53,500 nt of DNA from Flavobacteriales bacterium UBA1937 (GTDB lineage: Bacteria; Bacteroidota; Bacteroidia; Flavobacteriales; Weeksellaceae), in the NCBI GenBank assembly GCA_002337005.1, contig DDFD01000081.1, positions 1 to 53,500 of the forward strand, given 5' to 3'. The notes beneath the pieces were generated by a model. It worked only from the letters and a program-made list of their open reading frames with translations. It had not been told where the DNA came from and searched no databases. How positions within the stretch are numbered: position 1 is the stretch's first letter; every line of letters starts with the position of its first letter. Both the position numbers and the translations under genes were made by a program. Below, piece after piece: positions 40,907 to 49,035 of the stretch.

Positions 40907-42388
40907 ATGAGTGTAGTAGCCAGACAAAGTTTTAAATATTCCATCATTGGTTATCTTGGTTTTTTACTGGGAATGGTTTCTGCTGTTTTCATTTTTCCGA
41001 GTGATTTAACTTATTATGGCAAACTGCGCTACATATTACCAGCGGCACAGATGTATATGACGGTGGTGGTTTTTGGTCTTTCTTTTTCTAATGTTTATTT
41101 TTTTGGAAGATTAAAAGAAGTTAACAAACAGCAGAATTTTTTGTCTTGGTCATTGCTTTTGGTCGCGATTAATTTTGTGGTTTTTACCGCAGGCTTTTTT
41201 GCAGTTTTCTACTTTTTTCCAGATTTAAAAAAGGATTCTCAATTATGGAATCTCAGAAAAATAATTGTTCCTCTTATTTTGGTTTTATCACTTTCTTCGG
41301 TTTTCAATAAATATATTTCTAATTTTAAGAGAATTGTAGTTCCTAATATTTTTGAGAATTTGTTCCCGAAAATTGCTAATTTATTTGCCTTTGGATTATT
41401 TGTATTTGTAGATGTAGAAAGCATTTCTTTCGTTGTTTTTTTTGTGATTTTTCTTCTAAGTTTTTTCGGATATATTTTTTATACCAACAGATTAGAAAAA
41501 ATACAATTAGATTTTAGTACAGATTACCTTAAAAAAAATCATTTTTGGAAAGAAGTTTTCAGTTATAGTTTTTACGGATTCTTGGGAAATTTAGGTAGTG
41601 TTTTGGCACTTAATATTTCTAGTTATATGATTGGTGAATCCATCGGAATGGAGGAAAATGGAGTTTACAGTACCATATTTTCTATTGTTCAGTTAATTTC
41701 TATTCCAGCCATGGGATTGTATAATATTTCGGCACCAATTATCAGAAAACATATTGCCGAAAAAACCATCAAAGACTTAGATATTTATTACAAAAAAACA
41801 TCACTCAGTTTATTTTTTCTAGGTTTGGTTTTGTTTTCCTGCATTGCGGTTGGTTATCCTTACCTCACAGAATTTATGCCGAAAGCAGGTAAATCTTTGC
41901 TAGAAGCGCAGCCTCTAATTTGGGTCATTGGTTTTGCATTGCTTTTTGAATTGGCTACAGGTTTTAATGGGCATATTATTTCGATGTCTAAATATTACCG
42001 TTTTAATATCTATGTTATGCTATTTTTGGCGGTTCTTACTACGGGTCTTAATTTTTATTTTATTCACAAAACATCTTTAGGGATTTTAGGAATTTCCATT
42101 TCTTACGCCATTTCGCTTACCTCTTTTAATCTGGCAAAAATTGGGTTTAATTATTATAAATTCAAGGTTTCTCCGTTTACTATAGAGATGTTATACAGTA
42201 TTATTCTGTCCACTTTAGCTATTTCAGTTGCCATTATTTTGCCAGATTTTAGCAATCATTTTTTTAATTTGGTGTACAAACCAGCATTGGTTTTAGCTAT
42301 TTTCTTCGTAGGTAATTACTTTATGAAAATTTATCCCGTAGAAAAATACCTTAATAAAGATTTTTTTAAGTCTATTCTTAAATTTTAG
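40907..42388 (+). CDS. Polysaccharide flippase (Wzx/MOP family)
   Basis: A 493-residue integral membrane protein with about 12-14 hydrophobic helices spread over the whole length. The first reads SFKYSIIGYLGFLLGMVSAVFIFP. The pattern of paired helices with short charged loops (NKYISNFKRIVVPN, FNGHIISMSKYYRFN) is that of the MOP/PST exporter superfamily. It should flip lipid-linked oligosaccharide units across the inner membrane. No polymerase (Wzy) or chain-length regulator is nearby in the window, so it may serve a locus spread over several places. Confidence 0.88.
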   Translation: MSVVARQSFKYSIIGYLGFLLGMVSAVFIFPSDLTYYGKLRYILPAAQMYMTVVVFGLSFSNVYFFGRLKEVNKQQNFLSWSLLLVAINFVVFTAGFFAVFYFFPDLKKDSQLWNLRKIIVPLILVLSLSSVFNKYISNFKRIVVPNIFENLFPKIANLFAFGLFVFVDVESISFVVFFVIFLLSFFGYIFYTNRLEKIQLDFSTDYLKKNHFWKEVFSYSFYGFLGNLGSVLALNISSYMIGESIGMEENGVYSTIFSIVQLISIPAMGLYNISAPIIRKHIAEKTIKDLDIYYKKTSLSLFFLGLVLFSCIAVGYPYLTEFMPKAGKSLLEAQPLIWVIGFALLFELATGFNGHIISMSKYYRFNIYVMLFLAVLTTGLNFYFIHKTSLGILGISISYAISLTSFNLAKIGFNYYKFKVSPFTIEMLYSIILSTLAISVAIILPDFSNHFFNLVYKPALVLAIFFVGNYFMKIYPVEKYLNKDFFKSILKF

Positions 42389-42389
42389 A

Positions 42390-42420
42390 AAATCTCAAAT
42401 TCCAAATCTCAAATCTTAAA
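42390..42420 (+). repeat. CAAATCT-type tandem repeat after the flippase gene
   Basis: TCTCAAATTCCAAATCTCAAATC-type 7-8 nt units directly after the stop. Confidence 0.45.
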
Positions 42421-42463
42421 TTACTAGGGCAATCTTTTTCTTCCCAAGCTGTTATCATCGCAA

Positions 42464-42563
42464 GAAAAAGTCGGGCTATTCATTACAATCTTTTTATAAA
42501 TTTTCCCAGATTATTGCTCCACAAAAAATTTATAAAAAGGATTTTCATTGCTATCCCTATTGC
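42464..42563 (-). repeat. Bipartite dispersed element, copy B
   Basis: On the minus strand the left arm ends GAAAATCCT and the right arm is GATTGTAATGAATAGCCCGA. The insert is an 18-bp stem (AATCTTTTTATAAATTTT at 42487-42504 against 42525-42543) with one bulged base. Arms match copy A at 5984-6087 in order and spacing, but the inserts are unrelated. Confidence 0.65.
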
Positions 42564-42615
42564 AAAAACATATACCATTTAACCAATTTTACTGATAAAA
42601 TTCATAAAAAAAACG

Positions 42616-42623
42616 TAAATTTG
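42616..42623 (+). promoter_or_regulatory. -7 promoter box for hpt
   Basis: TAAATTTG, 17 bases before ATG 42641. Confidence 0.6.
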
Positions 42624-42640
42624 CACATACTTAAATATTT

Positions 42641-43195
42641 ATGGAAAGCGTAAAAATTCACGACAAGACTTTCGTTCCTTATCTTAAGCACAACGAGCTG
42701 CAAGAGGTTATCAAAGAGCTAGCCCTTAAAGTTTACGAAGATTATAAAGACGAAGTTCCTGTTTTTGTAGGAGTTCTAAATGGGGTAATTATGTTTTTTT
42801 CAGATTTTCTGAAATATTATCCTGGCAAATGCGAAATCGCATTTTTACAAGTAAGTTCATACACTGGTACCCAATCTACTGGTATCGTTTACAAAAAAAT
42901 GGATTTGACTAAAGATGTAGAAGGCAGACATATTATCCTGATGGAAGATATTGTAGATACAGGAAATACTCTAGAAAGTCTATTCGAATATTTTAAAAAT
43001 ACGCAGCGTCCAAAATCGCTTAAAGTAGCTTCACTTTTGATGAAGCCAGAAGTTTTCAAAAACAGATTCCCGATAGATTACGTAGCAAAAGAAATTCCAA
43101 ATAAATTTGTATTAGGTTACGGATTAGATTATGATGAGTTGGGAAGAAACCTGCCAGATTTATACCAATTAGAAGAAGGTAGGATTAATCATTAA
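42641..43195 (+). CDS. hpt: Hypoxanthine phosphoribosyltransferase
   Basis: 184 residues. Type I PRTase elements: PVFVGVLNGVIMFFSDF (PPi loop region, 40-56), the flexible loop with SSYTGTQSTG, and the PRPP motif LMEDIVDTGNT (100-110). The purine-specifying segment is IDYVAKEIPNKFVLGYGLDYDE. It salvages hypoxanthine (and guanine) to IMP/GMP. Its own promoter precedes it and adenylate kinase follows in the same direction, a nucleotide-metabolism pair. Confidence 0.95.
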   Translation: MESVKIHDKTFVPYLKHNELQEVIKELALKVYEDYKDEVPVFVGVLNGVIMFFSDFLKYYPGKCEIAFLQVSSYTGTQSTGIVYKKMDLTKDVEGRHIILMEDIVDTGNTLESLFEYFKNTQRPKSLKVASLLMKPEVFKNRFPIDYVAKEIPNKFVLGYGLDYDELGRNLPDLYQLEEGRINH

Positions 43196-43197
43196 TG

Positions 43198-43235
43198 GTT
43201 GTCAGTTGATAGTTATCAGTTGCCAGTTGATGATT
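43198..43235 (+). repeat. CAGTTGA-type tandem repeat
   Basis: GTCAGTTGATAGTTATCAGTTG then CCAGTTGATG: imperfect 7-10 nt units directly after the hpt stop. Confidence 0.5.
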
Positions 43236-43272
43236 ATTATAAAATTTTATTAACAATTATTTCAGATTTTTG

Positions 43273-43317
43273 AATCTAAAATCTAAAATCTAAAATCTAA
43301 AATCTAAAATCTAAAAA
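43273..43317 (+). repeat. Six-copy ATCTAAA heptamer array before adk
   Basis: Six perfect direct repeats of ATCTAAA end two bases before the GTG start of adk. No -7 box is visible between array and start codon. Confidence 0.8.
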
Positions 43318-43318
43318 A

Positions 43319-43897
43319 GTGATAAACATCGTTCTATTCGGGCCTCCAGGAAGCGGAAAAGGGACCCAAGCTCAGAATCTAGTCCAAAAATTCAACCTAA
43401 AACAAATATCTACAGGAGATTTATTTCGTTTTAATATGAAAAACGAAACAGAATTGGGTAAATTAGCAAGAACTTATATTGATAAAGGTGAATTGGTTCC
43501 AGACCAAGTTACTATTGATATGCTTATTGATGAACTGAAAAAGCCAACAGAAACGAACGGTTTTATACTAGATGGTTTCCCTAGAACATCTTTTCAAACG
43601 GAAGCATTAGACCAAATCGTAAAAGAACAACTCAATTCTGAAATTTCTGTATGTCTTTCTTTAATAGTAGATGATGAAATATTAGTGAGTAGATTGGTTA
43701 AACGTGGCGAAACTTCTGGTAGAGTAGATGATAGCGAAGAAAGCATTATCAGAAACAGAATTACAGAATACTATGCTAAAACTGCAGAAGTAGCAGAACT
43801 TTACAAACAACAAGGAAAGTATGTAGAGATAAATGGTGTAGGAGAAATTTCTGAAATTTCCGAAAAACTCTTCGCAGAAGTAGAAAAAATAAAATAG
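43319..43897 (+). CDS. adk: Adenylate kinase
   Basis: A 192-residue short-form adenylate kinase. P-loop GPPGSGKGT is at 8-16, ISTGDLFRFNMKNET contacts AMP, ILDGFPRTSFQTEAL is the second AMP loop, and the reduced LID (RLVKRGETSGRVDDSEESI) lacks the zinc-binding insertion of long forms. It converts ATP plus AMP to two ADP. The start is GTG 43319, since no ATG precedes the P-loop; the heptamer array sits directly in front of it. Confidence 0.97.
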   Translation: MINIVLFGPPGSGKGTQAQNLVQKFNLKQISTGDLFRFNMKNETELGKLARTYIDKGELVPDQVTIDMLIDELKKPTETNGFILDGFPRTSFQTEALDQIVKEQLNSEISVCLSLIVDDEILVSRLVKRGETSGRVDDSEESIIRNRITEYYAKTAEVAELYKQQGKYVEINGVGEISEISEKLFAEVEKIK

Positions 43898-43909
43898 ATT
43901 TTTAGGTAA

Positions 43910-43975
43910 TAGGATTTAGGAAATAGCATTGAAATTTCAAAAAAACTAAATCCTAAATCCTAAACCCTAAATTCT
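43910..43975. repeat. Heptamer repeats forming an inverted repeat between adk and obgE
   Basis: TAGGATTTAGGA (43910-43921) is the perfect complement of TCCTAAATCCTA (43951-43962). The right arm lies within four CTAAATC-type heptamers (43946-43973) that end just before the obgE ATG. Confidence 0.7.
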
Positions 43976-43983
43976 TATAAAAT

Positions 43984-44967
43984 ATGAGCAATTTCGTAGA
44001 TTACGTAAAAATACATTGTAAATCCGGGCACGGTGGTGCTGGTTCTGCACACCTTCGCAGAGAAAAATACATCCCAAAAGGCGGTCCTGATGGTGGTGAT
44101 GGCGGTAGAGGTGGTCACGTAATTATGAAAGGTAATGCACAAGAATGGACATTGCTTCCGCTTCGTTATACCCGTCATGTAAAAGCAGAAAGAGGCGAAA
44201 ATGGTGGTAAAAATCAATTAACAGGTGCTTTTGGTGCAGATGTTTACATTAATGTTCCTATTGGTACTATTGCTAAAAATGAAGATGGAGAAGTTATAGG
44301 AGAAATTTTAGAAGACGGACAAGAAATTATCATTATGAAAGGTGGAATGGGAGGTCTTGGAAATGAACATTTCAAATCTTCTACCAATCAAACACCACGA
44401 TATGCACAACCAGGAATGCCTGGCGAAGAAGGTTATGTAGTTTTCGAGTTGAAAATTCTGGCAGATGTTGGTTTAGTTGGTTTCCCGAATGCAGGAAAAT
44501 CTACACTTTTAGCTGCTGTTTCTGCAGCAAAACCAAAAATAGCTAATTATGCTTTTACTACACTTACTCCCAATTTAGGAATTGTAGAATACAGAAATTA
44601 CAAGTCTTTTGTAATGGCAGATATTCCTGGGATTATAGAAGGAGCTGCCGAAGGAAAAGGTCTTGGACATAGATTTTTAAGACATATCGAACGTAATTCT
44701 ATTTTGCTTTTTATGATTCCTTCAGATTCTGAAGATCATTACAAAGAATACCAAATTCTATTGAATGAATTAGAAGAATACAATCCTGAGCTTGTAGATA
44801 AAGATATTATTGTTTCTATTTCAAAATCAGATTTATTAGATGATGAGCTTAAAAAAGAAATAGTAGCGGAATTTCCTGAAAAACTAAAACCACTTTTCTT
44901 TTCAGGTGTTACACAAGAAGGTTTGGTAGAACTTAAAGATGTTATTTGGAAGAAATTACACGGATAA
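43984..44967 (+). CDS. obgE: GTPase ObgE/CgtA
   Basis: 327 residues. The Gly-rich Obg domain (about 1-158) has YVKIHCKSGHGGAGS, PDGGDGGRGGHV and GGMGGLGNEHF. The G domain has G1 GFPNAGKST (166-174), G2 TTLTPNLG (192-199), G3 DIPG (213-216) and G4 SKSD. It binds the 50S ribosomal subunit and acts in late ribosome assembly and stress response. The C-terminal OCT domain of Bacillus-type Obg is absent. A terminator follows. Confidence 0.97.
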   Translation: MSNFVDYVKIHCKSGHGGAGSAHLRREKYIPKGGPDGGDGGRGGHVIMKGNAQEWTLLPLRYTRHVKAERGENGGKNQLTGAFGADVYINVPIGTIAKNEDGEVIGEILEDGQEIIIMKGGMGGLGNEHFKSSTNQTPRYAQPGMPGEEGYVVFELKILADVGLVGFPNAGKSTLLAAVSAAKPKIANYAFTTLTPNLGIVEYRNYKSFVMADIPGIIEGAAEGKGLGHRFLRHIERNSILLFMIPSDSEDHYKEYQILLNELEEYNPELVDKDIIVSISKSDLLDDELKKEIVAEFPEKLKPLFFSGVTQEGLVELKDVIWKKLHG

Positions 44968-44974
44968 AAAACAC

Positions 44975-45003
44975 AAAGCGTTCATTTTCTGAACGCTTTT
45001 TTT
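44975..45003 (+). terminator. Terminator after obgE
   Basis: AAAGCGTTC / GAACGCTTT hairpin with a T7 tail. Confidence 0.85.
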
Positions 45004-45021
45004 CATTTATTTCTAAAAGAC

Positions 45022-45165
45022 TATCTTTACCAAATTATTCGCGGCATTCTTTAGCCAAAAGTATTTATACTTTTTAAAAATTTCTGAAATTTTTCATTGA
45101 TTTTTTGCTCAAAAAATGTTGAAGTAAAATGCTTCGTCCGCACACATTTTTTAAAATTTAAACAT
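45022..45165 (+). promoter_or_regulatory. Promoter-like box and long leader of the DEAD-box helicase gene
   Basis: A -7-like TATCTTTA (45022-45029) lies about 137 bases before the start. In between is a perfect hairpin AAAAGTAT-TT-ATACTTTT (45057-45074). Long structured leaders are common for DEAD-box (cold-shock or autoregulated) helicases; that role is inferred. Confidence 0.4.
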
Positions 45166-46422
45166 TTGTTATTTACAGATTTACAACTAATTAAGCCCAT
45201 CCTTGATGCGCTTACCAAAGAAGGTTATGAAAAACCAACTCCTATCCAAGCACAAGCGATTCCACATCTTTTAGAAGGTAAAGATTTACTAGGAACTGCA
45301 CAAACAGGAACAGGAAAAACGGCAGCTTTTGCCATTCCAATTTTGCAAAATTTATCACATAAAAACACCAAAAATCATCAGATTAAAGCCCTAATTCTTA
45401 CACCAACCAGAGAATTGGCGATACAGATTGAAGAAAGTTTCCAAGCTTATGGTAGATTTCTTCCGTTGAAAACTTTGGTAATTTTTGGTGGAGTAAAACA
45501 AGGTGCTCAAGAAGCAGCTCTTAAGAAAGGGGTAGATGTTTTGGTGGCTACACCAGGTAGATTATTAGACTTTATCAATCAAGGCATTATTTCGCTTAAA
45601 AATTTAGAAATATTTGTTCTAGATGAAGCAGATAGAATGCTAGATATGGGGTTTGTACACGATGTAAAAAGAGTGGTAAAATTGCTCCCACAGAAAAGAC
45701 AAACTTTGTTTTTTTCGGCAACTTTTCCTAAAGAAATTCAAGAATTGGCAAATTCTATGCTCCATCATCCTGTAAAAGTAGAAGTAGCACCCGTTTCATC
45801 TACCGCAGACACCATTAATCAATCTATTTATTTTGTCGAAAAGGATGATAAACTAGACTTGTTGATACATATTCTTCAAGATTCAACCTTAGACCAAGTT
45901 TTGGTTTTTGCCAGAACAAAACATGGCTCAGATAAAATTGCTAGAAAACTTAATCAATGCAAAATTTCAGCAGAAGCCATTCATGGAAATAAATCTCAAA
46001 ATGCAAGACAAACCGCTCTTAGTAATTTTAAAAATAAAAAGACCAGAGTTTTAGTAGCTACAGATATTGCAGCGAGAGGAATTGATATTGATGACTTGAA
46101 ATATGTGATCAATTTTGAACTTTCAGACGTTTCTGAAACATACGTTCACCGAATTGGAAGAACGGGTAGAGCAGGAGCAGAAGGAACTTCTATCTCTTTT
46201 GTAGATGGCTTAGATTTAGTAAATCTTAGAAATACAGAAAAACTAATCGGGAAAAAAATTCCGGTAGTAAAAGACCATCCATTTCATCCAGAGAAATTAG
46301 TAGAACAAAAAAGAGATTCTAATAACAAACCTTTTGTGCCAAAGCCAAAACCTCAGAAAAAAGAAGAAATAGGATTTAAAAAACCCAAAAATAAAAGCAA
46401 TTTTTTTAGGAAGAAAAAATAA
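45166..46422 (+). CDS. DEAD-box RNA helicase (RhlE-like)
   Basis: About 418 residues from TTG 45166, which gives the family N terminus LFTDLQLIKPIL; the frame is open back to 45097 but that extension is not family-like. Motifs: Q motif PTPIQAQAIP, I AQTGTGKT (45-52), Ia PTRELA, II DEAD (153-156), III SAT, V ATDIAARGIDI and VI HRIGRTGRAG. The tail is lysine-rich (PKPKPQKKEEIGFKKPKNKSNFFRKKK), a likely RNA-binding extension. It resembles RhlE more than DeaD or RhlB. It probably acts in ribosome assembly or RNA decay. Confidence 0.92.
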   Translation: MLFTDLQLIKPILDALTKEGYEKPTPIQAQAIPHLLEGKDLLGTAQTGTGKTAAFAIPILQNLSHKNTKNHQIKALILTPTRELAIQIEESFQAYGRFLPLKTLVIFGGVKQGAQEAALKKGVDVLVATPGRLLDFINQGIISLKNLEIFVLDEADRMLDMGFVHDVKRVVKLLPQKRQTLFFSATFPKEIQELANSMLHHPVKVEVAPVSSTADTINQSIYFVEKDDKLDLLIHILQDSTLDQVLVFARTKHGSDKIARKLNQCKISAEAIHGNKSQNARQTALSNFKNKKTRVLVATDIAARGIDIDDLKYVINFELSDVSETYVHRIGRTGRAGAEGTSISFVDGLDLVNLRNTEKLIGKKIPVVKDHPFHPEKLVEQKRDSNNKPFVPKPKPQKKEEIGFKKPKNKSNFFRKKK

Positions 46423-46425
46423 AAT

Positions 46426-46454
46426 AAAAGTCGGATTAAGTTTCCGACTTTTTT
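46426..46454. terminator. Bidirectional terminator
   Basis: AAAAGTCGGA / TCCGACTTTT stem with A and T runs. Its loop contains the stop codon of the convergent membrane-protein gene (46436). Confidence 0.8.
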
Positions 46455-47671
46455 GTTTCTATTCTTTTTTCATATATATTGTAAAATAAGCAGGCTACTA
46501 AAAAATACTGATACCATTCAAAATCTAGTTTGAATCTAGTGTTCGCTGCATGACCTATAGTATATGGAAAAGTGAAGTTTATGAAAACTAAAATAGATAG
46601 GAAAAATAATTTTTTATTTCTTTTGAAAAGTTGATAAAGAGAAATTATGGTAAGGATATTAAAAAAAATTAAAAAAATCTTTCTTCCGAAAAGAATATTG
46701 AAGCTGTTGTCATAAAAATATCTTGATGGCACATACCAAATTAATAGTATGTTTTGAGCCATTTTTAAAGGAATAATTTCTTCTTTTCCTTTTAATGCAT
46801 ATAGTGTTTCTCTTTTATACATTTTTTCCATTTCAAATTCAGAAATATGTTTTCTCATTTGGAATGTCTTTTTTTCATTTTCCGAAGAAATAACTTTTAC
46901 TTTATCTAATAAGTTTACCATAGGTGTATAACTTAGGTAGATATTTTGCCAAACTGGTGTTTTGGTAGGAATAAATCGGTCAAAGGCAAAGTAATTTCTA
47001 ATTATCCAAGGAGAATAAAAAACTGATGATAGAATAGCTATAAGAAATAAATTTTTTATAACAATTTTTTTAGAAATAATTAAAAATAATATAAGAAACA
47101 AAGCGAGTGGTATAATTATTACTTGCGTAAGGAATAATATAGCTGTAATTAAAGAAAATAGGATAAAATAGTAATTACTATTATATATTTTTTTATAAAT
47201 TTTAGAATAAAAGTAAATCCAAATTAATAGAATTGGGATAAAAATATTGGTAACTTCTATTATATTCGAATAATAAAAATAGGCAGGCGAAAGAATAAAC
47301 AAATAGGCTGTTATTAATCCTATTTTTTCAGCATCAAAAATTTTGGTGATTTTTATAATCAATACTGGGATGAAAAAATAAAATAGATGTTGAAATAAAA
47401 TGATTATTTCTACATAACTTTTTGGAAATAAATAAATAATTGAACTTAAAAAGAGAGGATAAATAGGAAGTTTATATGCAGTAGAACCCACTTCTAAGAA
47501 TTCTGAGTAAATGCCATATTTTGCAAGGTTATAAGCAATAGAAAAGTCTTCAAAAGAATTAATAGTAAAATTAGTATAAAAACTATAAATTATTTTGGCA
47601 ATAAAAATAATAATGTTGAAAAATAAGAAAGTTCTTATTTTCAATATATTAATTAAATATTTTCTTAGCAT
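46436..47671 (-). CDS. ArnT/GT39-like membrane glycosyltransferase
   Basis: About 411 residues with some ten membrane helices. The first helix is followed by a periplasmic-type loop (NFTINSFEDFSIAYNLAKYGIYSEF) with the acidic residue typical of GT-C enzymes, then TAYKLPIYPLFLSSIIYLF and GLITAYLFILSPAYFYYSNI. This resembles ArnT/PMT-2 (glycosyltransferase family 39/83) proteins that move sugars from lipid carriers. The gene is far more AT-rich than the TatD gene before it, and its ATG 47671 lies inside the end of tatD, a 23-base overlap. The terminator overlaps its stop codon. Probably transferred; the substrate is unknown. Confidence 0.7.
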   Translation of the reverse strand: MLRKYLINILKIRTFLFFNIIIFIAKIIYSFYTNFTINSFEDFSIAYNLAKYGIYSEFLEVGSTAYKLPIYPLFLSSIIYLFPKSYVEIIILFQHLFYFFIPVLIIKITKIFDAEKIGLITAYLFILSPAYFYYSNIIEVTNIFIPILLIWIYFYSKIYKKIYNSNYYFILFSLITAILFLTQVIIIPLALFLILFLIISKKIVIKNLFLIAILSSVFYSPWIIRNYFAFDRFIPTKTPVWQNIYLSYTPMVNLLDKVKVISSENEKKTFQMRKHISEFEMEKMYKRETLYALKGKEEIIPLKMAQNILLIWYVPSRYFYDNSFNILFGRKIFLIFFNILTIISLYQLFKRNKKLFFLSILVFINFTFPYTIGHAANTRFKLDFEWYQYFLVACLFYNIYEKRIETKKSET

Positions 47672-48410
47672 TTTCACTTGTAATTCTATCAATTTCCGAA
47701 AAATCCTTTTTGTAAATATCTACCAGTTTTCCTACGACTAAATCTAAATACGAGCTTTCGTTGCGCTTACCACGGTGCGGAACTGGTGCAAGATAAGGAG
47801 AATCTGTCTCTAAAACGATTTCTTCTAAAGGAATTTCGTGTAAAAATTGGTCTATCTTACCATTTTTAAAAGTAACAACACCGCCAATTCCGAGAAGGAA
47901 GTTTAAATCTATTGCATGTTTTGCTTGTTCTAAATTTCCACTGAAACAATGGAAAATCCCTCGTAATTTCGGGTGTTTTTTCCTTTCTAAAACTTCAAAA
48001 GTTTCGTCAAAACTTTCTCTGGTATGGATTACTATTGGCACATCATACCTAATAGCCATATCAATTTGTTTTTCAAAAGCCTTGATTTGAATATCTAAAG
48101 TCGTTTTATCCCAATACAAATCAATCCCGATTTCTCCAATTGCAGGAAATGATCTTTGATTCAAATAATTTTCTACAATTTCTAGCTCTTTTTCCCAAGT
48201 TTCTGGCTTTACATAACAAGGATGAAGCCCCATCATTGCAAAAATTTGATTCGGAAAATCAGTTTCTAGTTGAAGCATTTTTTCGTGAGATTCAGAATCG
48301 ATAGCAGGAAGATAAAACTCTGTAACGCCTTTTTTTAATGCTCTTTGGAGCATTTCTGAAAAGTCTTCATCAAATTCTTCTGAGTAGAGGTGTGTATGCG
48401 TGTCAATCAT
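47649..48410 (-). CDS. TatD family metal-dependent hydrolase
   Basis: 253 residues. Metal ligands are in DTHTHLYSEEFDED (HxH), the Glu of GEIGIDLYWDKT, HTRESFDE, HCFSG, and the final ETDSPYLAPVPHRGKRNE with Asp. TatD-type enzymes are 3'-5' DNA exonucleases or D-aminoacyl-tRNA/peptide hydrolases; the bacterial YcfH/TatD group fits best. No -7 box is seen; an AATTGAAA-type tandem repeat sits directly in front of the gene. Confidence 0.93.
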   Translation of the reverse strand: MIDTHTHLYSEEFDEDFSEMLQRALKKGVTEFYLPAIDSESHEKMLQLETDFPNQIFAMMGLHPCYVKPETWEKELEIVENYLNQRSFPAIGEIGIDLYWDKTTLDIQIKAFEKQIDMAIRYDVPIVIHTRESFDETFEVLERKKHPKLRGIFHCFSGNLEQAKHAIDLNFLLGIGGVVTFKNGKIDQFLHEIPLEEIVLETDSPYLAPVPHRGKRNESSYLDLVVGKLVDIYKKDFSEIDRITSENAKKIFN

Positions 48411-48417
48411 TTTTTTA

Positions 48418-48450
48418 ATTGAAAATTGAAAATGGAGAATTGAAAATTAA
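48418..48450 (-). repeat. AATTGAAA tandem repeat upstream of tatD
   Basis: 7-8 nt AATTGAAA/AATGGAGA units directly before the minus-strand ATG at 48410, like the run after polA at 34892. Confidence 0.55.
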
Positions 48451-48482
48451 CTCTATTTTTTTAATTATTAATTCTTTATTTT

Positions 48483-48995
48483 TTAATTTATGAGAAGTTT
48501 CATCAATAAGTCAGTCTGAACATCTTTACCGAGTACAAATTTATGCTTTCCGAAAACTTTAAAACCATTTTTCTCATAAAATTTAATAGCTCTGTGATTT
48601 TCTTCCCAAACACCGAGCCATAGAAATTCTAAGTTCTTTTTTTTGCCAATTTCAATTGCTTTGTTCAATAGAATTTGCCCAAATTTTTGACCTAAAAAGT
48701 CTTTCAAAACATAAATTCTTTCAACTTCAAGATGATTTTCTTTGAAATTTTCGGTTTGTGCATTCCCGAAATTTAATTTTAGATAACCCAAATTTTTATT
48801 TTCATTTTCAATAAAATAGAATTCTGAATCCGGATTTTCTAGTTCACTTTTTAATCTTTCTAAACTCAAATTTTCATCTAAATATTTTTGCATATCTTCT
48901 TCAAAATTCACTTCTTCAAAAGTTTCTCTGAAGGTTTGAATGCTGATCTTTCTTAGATTTTCTAAATCTGATGTATTGAGTTTTCTGATTTGCAT
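48483..48995 (-). CDS. GNAT family N-acetyltransferase
   Basis: 170 residues. The acetyl-CoA site is VERIYVLKDFLGQKFGQILLNKAIE, with the Q-x-x-G-x-type pyrophosphate loop (GQKFGQ). The catalytic-side strand LEFLWLGVWEENHRAIKFYEKNGFKV and FYEKNGF are typical GNAT features. The substrate (protein N terminus, polyamine or antibiotic) cannot be told. It is monocistronic or loosely linked to tatD downstream. Confidence 0.92.
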   Translation of the reverse strand: MQIRKLNTSDLENLRKISIQTFRETFEEVNFEEDMQKYLDENLSLERLKSELENPDSEFYFIENENKNLGYLKLNFGNAQTENFKENHLEVERIYVLKDFLGQKFGQILLNKAIEIGKKKNLEFLWLGVWEENHRAIKFYEKNGFKVFGKHKFVLGKDVQTDLLMKLLIN

Positions 48996-49035
48996 TTTTA
49001 AGTTTTGACTAAAATTTTATTAAGAAATAGTTGTA

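Noticed and set aside
43319..44967. hpt-adk-obgE read as one transferred island
   Set aside because: All three are core genes with normal composition, and hpt has a regular promoter; only the repeats in between are unusual.
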